Below the pieces are notes generated by a model. The model searched no databases. It was not told the DNA's origin and worked only from the letters and a program-made list of their open reading frames with translations. Shown piece after piece: positions 5,599-7,919 of a DNA stretch of 7,919 bases. The DNA is from Rhodobiaceae bacterium. Its GTDB lineage: Bacteria > Pseudomonadota > Alphaproteobacteria > Micropepsales > Micropepsaceae. The stretch is from positions 1 to 7,919 of the forward strand of contig VFKO01000377.1 in NCBI GenBank assembly GCA_009885515.1, given 5' to 3'. The translations under genes were made by a program, and so were the position numbers. The number at the start of each line of letters is the position of its first letter. Position 1 is the first letter of the stretch.

Positions 5599-7919
5599 GC
5601 GTTCAGCAAATCGCGTATCTGACCTGCAGCCAGCGTCAACCGCGCCACGGTGAACGTGCCTGAGCGCTCCAGCTCTGACACCAGCGTCGCCACCCGGTCC
5701 ACCTGCTCATGATGCTCCTTTGCCCATGACGCAACCGCAGCACTGCCCGACGCGCGATCCCCGTTGCCCGGCGCCGTCTTCAAGGCCCGCATTGCCAACT
5801 CGCGCTGATGCACAAACAGATCGTCGATCAGGCGCCGCACCGCCAGCCTGTCCCAGTGCTCGGGCAAATTCATCCGTTCAGCCGCCAAGCGCAAGCGGTC
5901 GACGCCGATGGTCCGCGATGCCGCAAAATAGGCGCCTGCCACCATGTCCAGCGGCTTGCCCGTAGCGCTCGACAGCCGCGCTATATCGGGTGTCGCGCCG
6001 ATAGCGGCCAGGGCGCCGATGTCGTCGGCCAGTTCATCCGGCACACCCGCCGCCCGCAATTCGGCAATTGTCGCCCTGATGGCGTTGCCCTCAGTGTCTG
6101 ACACCAAGGTTGAAAACGTACCTCGAAGTTTCTCAACGCCCAAAGCATAAGGCTTGATCGCATCTGCAATTGCCGTCGTTGCCGGAATGTGCCGGTGAAA
6201 CCACAGCGTTTGCCGTTGAATGTGCAGCGCCAGCTTCGCGTGCATCTTGATTTGCACCTCGGCCGCAACTTGGTTGTCGAGCGCATTGATACGGGCTGCC
6301 AGTTTTTCGATGCCGAAGGCATTCATCGCAATTGTATAAGCGCGCGCCAGCGCTGGTGCTTCACTGGCACTCGCCTCTTTCAGGCGATGCATCAACACCG
6401 GCCCGCCGCGATTGACCAGATCATTGCCAAGCATGGTCGCCACGATTTCACGTCGCAAACGGTGCGCCGCAAGGCCTTTAGGATACTTGCTGCCCGCTTC
6501 AGTTGGGAAATAGGCCTTCAACGTCGCTGAATAAAACGGATCATCCGGCAAAGCCGACGAATTGATTTCATCGAAAAGCTGCAGCTTCGCATAAGCCATC
6601 AACACCGCAAGTTCCGGCCGCGTCAGCCCTTCGTTGCGATTGGCACGCTCGCGTATATTGTCGTTCGACGGCAGGCCTTCAACGGCCCGGTTGAGCCGGT
6701 CTTCGCGCTCCAGCGTGCGCATGAAGCGCCCATACGCGTCCGACTCCCAGGACCCGCCGCTCTCCGCCACACTGAGCGCCAGCGATTGATTGTAATTGTC
6801 GGCCAGCACCAAATGGGCCACCTCGTCTGTCATCCGCGCCAACAGCGCGTCGCGATCCGCGGCCTTGAGTTCACCCGCGCCGATCGAGGCATTGAACAAA
6901 ATCTTCAAATTGACTTCGTGGTCTGACGTATCGACGCCCGCCGAATTGTCGATGGCATCTGTATTCAGACGCCCGCCAGCCTGCGCGTATTCGATGCGTC
7001 CAGCCTGCGTCATACCCAGATTGGCACCCTCGCCAACGACTTTGGCGCGTATCTCTTTGCCGTCGATCCGCAAGGCGTCGCTGGCTTTGTCCCCGGCATC
7101 GCCATGGCTCTGCAGCGACGACTTCACATAAGTTCCAATCCCGCCGAACCACAGCAAATCCGCAGGCGCTCTCAGCAGCGCCCGCATCAGCTCCGTGGGC
7201 TCCACGTGATTGGCGGTCAACCCGGTCAGGGCCCGAATCTCTGGCGACAACGGAATGAGTTTCATCGCCCGAGAATAGACGCCGCCACCATTGGAGATTT
7301 TCGCCTGGTCGTAGTCCGCCCACGACGAGCGCGGCAAGTTGAAGATGCGCTGCCGCTCGGCAAAGCTCACCGCCGGATCGGGATCGGGATCAAGGAAAAT
7401 GTCGCGATGATCAAAGGCCGCCACCAGCTTGGTGGCCCGCGACAGCAACATGCCGTTACCAAACACGTCGCCCGACAGGTCGCCCACGCCAATGACAGTG
7501 AACGGTGTCGTCTGGATGTCGGTGCCCATCTCGCGGAAATGACGCTTCACGGTCTCCCAGGCGCCGCGCGCCGTAATGCCCATTTTCTTGTGGTCGTACC
7601 CGGCCGACCCGCCGCTCGCGAAAGCGTCGGCCAGCCAAAACCCATAGTCGTTCGAAATGCCGTTCGCGATATCCGAAAACGTTGCCGTCCCCTTGTCGGC
7701 GGCAACAACCAGATAGGGGTCATCGCCATCGTGGCGCACCACGTCTTTGGGCGGCACGATTTTGCCGGTGGCCGCAATGTTGTCGGTGACATCCAGAAGC
7801 GCGGCTATGAAATTCTTGTAAGCGGCAATGCCCGCAGCCATCCACGCTTCGCGCTGGGAATGTGGCGGCAACTTCTTCGGATAAAATCCGCCTTTCGACC
7901 CCACCGGAACGATCACGGC
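5595..7919 (-). CDS. Large NAD-dependent glutamate dehydrogenase, C-terminal half (5' end off window)
   Basis: The enzyme oxidatively deaminates glutamate to 2-oxoglutarate and ammonia with NAD+, feeding amino acid carbon into the TCA cycle in the cytosol. It is the large (about 180 kDa, roughly 1,600-residue) bacterial type, PF05088-like. The window shows 774 residues to the TAG at 5597-5595. The frame is still open at the right edge, where it reads AVIVPVGSKGGF, so the GTG at 7916 is an internal valine and not a start. Counting from that valine, catalytic-domain motifs are VGSKGG (5-10, probable substrate-site lysine), AADKGTATFSD (72-82), GYDHKKMGITARGAWE (106-121), the nucleotide-binding-like GVGDLSGDVFGNG (143-155), FGGIGTYVK (257-265), VGEGANLG (294-301) and NTDAIDNSAGVDTSDHEVN (318-336). 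A long helical C-terminal domain follows, with LTRPELAVLMAYAKL (431-445) and HWDRLAVRRLIDDL (687-700). No internal break is visible. The large-GDH symbol varies between organisms, so none is given. Confidence 0.96.
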   Translation of the reverse strand, partial: AVIVPVGSKGGFYPKKLPPHSQREAWMAAGIAAYKNFIAALLDVTDNIAATGKIVPPKDVVRHDGDDPYLVVAADKGTATFSDIANGISNDYGFWLADAFASGGSAGYDHKKMGITARGAWETVKRHFREMGTDIQTTPFTVIGVGDLSGDVFGNGMLLSRATKLVAAFDHRDIFLDPDPDPAVSFAERQRIFNLPRSSWADYDQAKISNGGGVYSRAMKLIPLSPEIRALTGLTANHVEPTELMRALLRAPADLLWFGGIGTYVKSSLQSHGDAGDKASDALRIDGKEIRAKVVGEGANLGMTQAGRIEYAQAGGRLNTDAIDNSAGVDTSDHEVNLKILFNASIGAGELKAADRDALLARMTDEVAHLVLADNYNQSLALSVAESGGSWESDAYGRFMRTLEREDRLNRAVEGLPSNDNIRERANRNEGLTRPELAVLMAYAKLQLFDEINSSALPDDPFYSATLKAYFPTEAGSKYPKGLAAHRLRREIVATMLGNDLVNRGGPVLMHRLKEASASEAPALARAYTIAMNAFGIEKLAARINALDNQVAAEVQIKMHAKLALHIQRQTLWFHRHIPATTAIADAIKPYALGVEKLRGTFSTLVSDTEGNAIRATIAELRAAGVPDELADDIGALAAIGATPDIARLSSATGKPLDMVAGAYFAASRTIGVDRLRLAAERMNLPEHWDRLAVRRLIDDLFVHQRELAMRALKTAPGNGDRASGSAAVASWAKEHHEQVDRVATLVSELERSGTFTVARLTLAAGQIRDLLNA

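Noticed and set aside
7374..7391. GGATCG tandem repeat in the glutamate dehydrogenase gene
   Set aside because: It encodes the Asp-Pro repeat of the family's normal FLDPDPD segment, so it reflects protein conservation and not a repeat element.
1..7919. Search for mobile elements, CRISPR arrays, tRNA or rRNA genes, toxin-antitoxin or defence genes
   Set aside because: Five conserved metabolic or transport genes cover nearly all of the window, the gaps are 75 and 103 bases, and no terminal repeats, spaced direct repeats or RNA gene signatures were seen.

Overview
The window comes from an alphaproteobacterial chromosome, most likely of the Hyphomicrobiales (Rhizobiales) type. The base composition is GC-rich, the genes are tightly packed, and the gene content is conserved and metabolic. 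A heparinase II/III-like gene directly upstream of purH is an arrangement I know from this class, and the very large NAD-dependent glutamate dehydrogenase is common there. I saw no insertion sequence, phage gene, CRISPR array, tRNA, rRNA or integration scar. Codon use looks uniform across the five genes, so nothing suggests recent transfer.

Layout, left to right. Bases 1-1514 (+) are the 3' part of a heparinase II/III family gene whose start lies off the left edge. A 75-base gap follows, holding a short perfect inverted repeat on the stop codon and a plausible ribosome binding site. Bases 1590-3206 (+) are a complete purH, the bifunctional enzyme for the last two steps of IMP synthesis. Converging on it with no base between the stops is a UMF1/Atg22-like major facilitator transporter (3207-4658, -). 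A 103-base divergent gap (4659-4761) separates this from an EamA-type drug/metabolite transporter (4762-5598, +). The last gene (5595-7919, -) is the C-terminal half of a large NAD-glutamate dehydrogenase. It overlaps the EamA gene by four bases, stop to stop, and runs off the right edge.

Functionally this is core metabolism and transport. PurH makes IMP for purine nucleotides. The large GDH deaminates glutamate to 2-oxoglutarate and ammonia. The two transporters have unknown substrates; both families include amino acid or metabolite carriers, so a nitrogen or amino acid theme is possible but is only an inference. The heparinase-like protein probably acts on a polysaccharide or envelope glycan, and its link to purH is unexplained.

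I looked for an undescribed system and did not find one. What merits a second look is small in scale: two convergent gene pairs with no room for an ordinary intergenic terminator, a divergent transporter gap lacking clear Shine-Dalgarno sequences but holding an inverted repeat, and a small palindrome on the heparinase stop codon.
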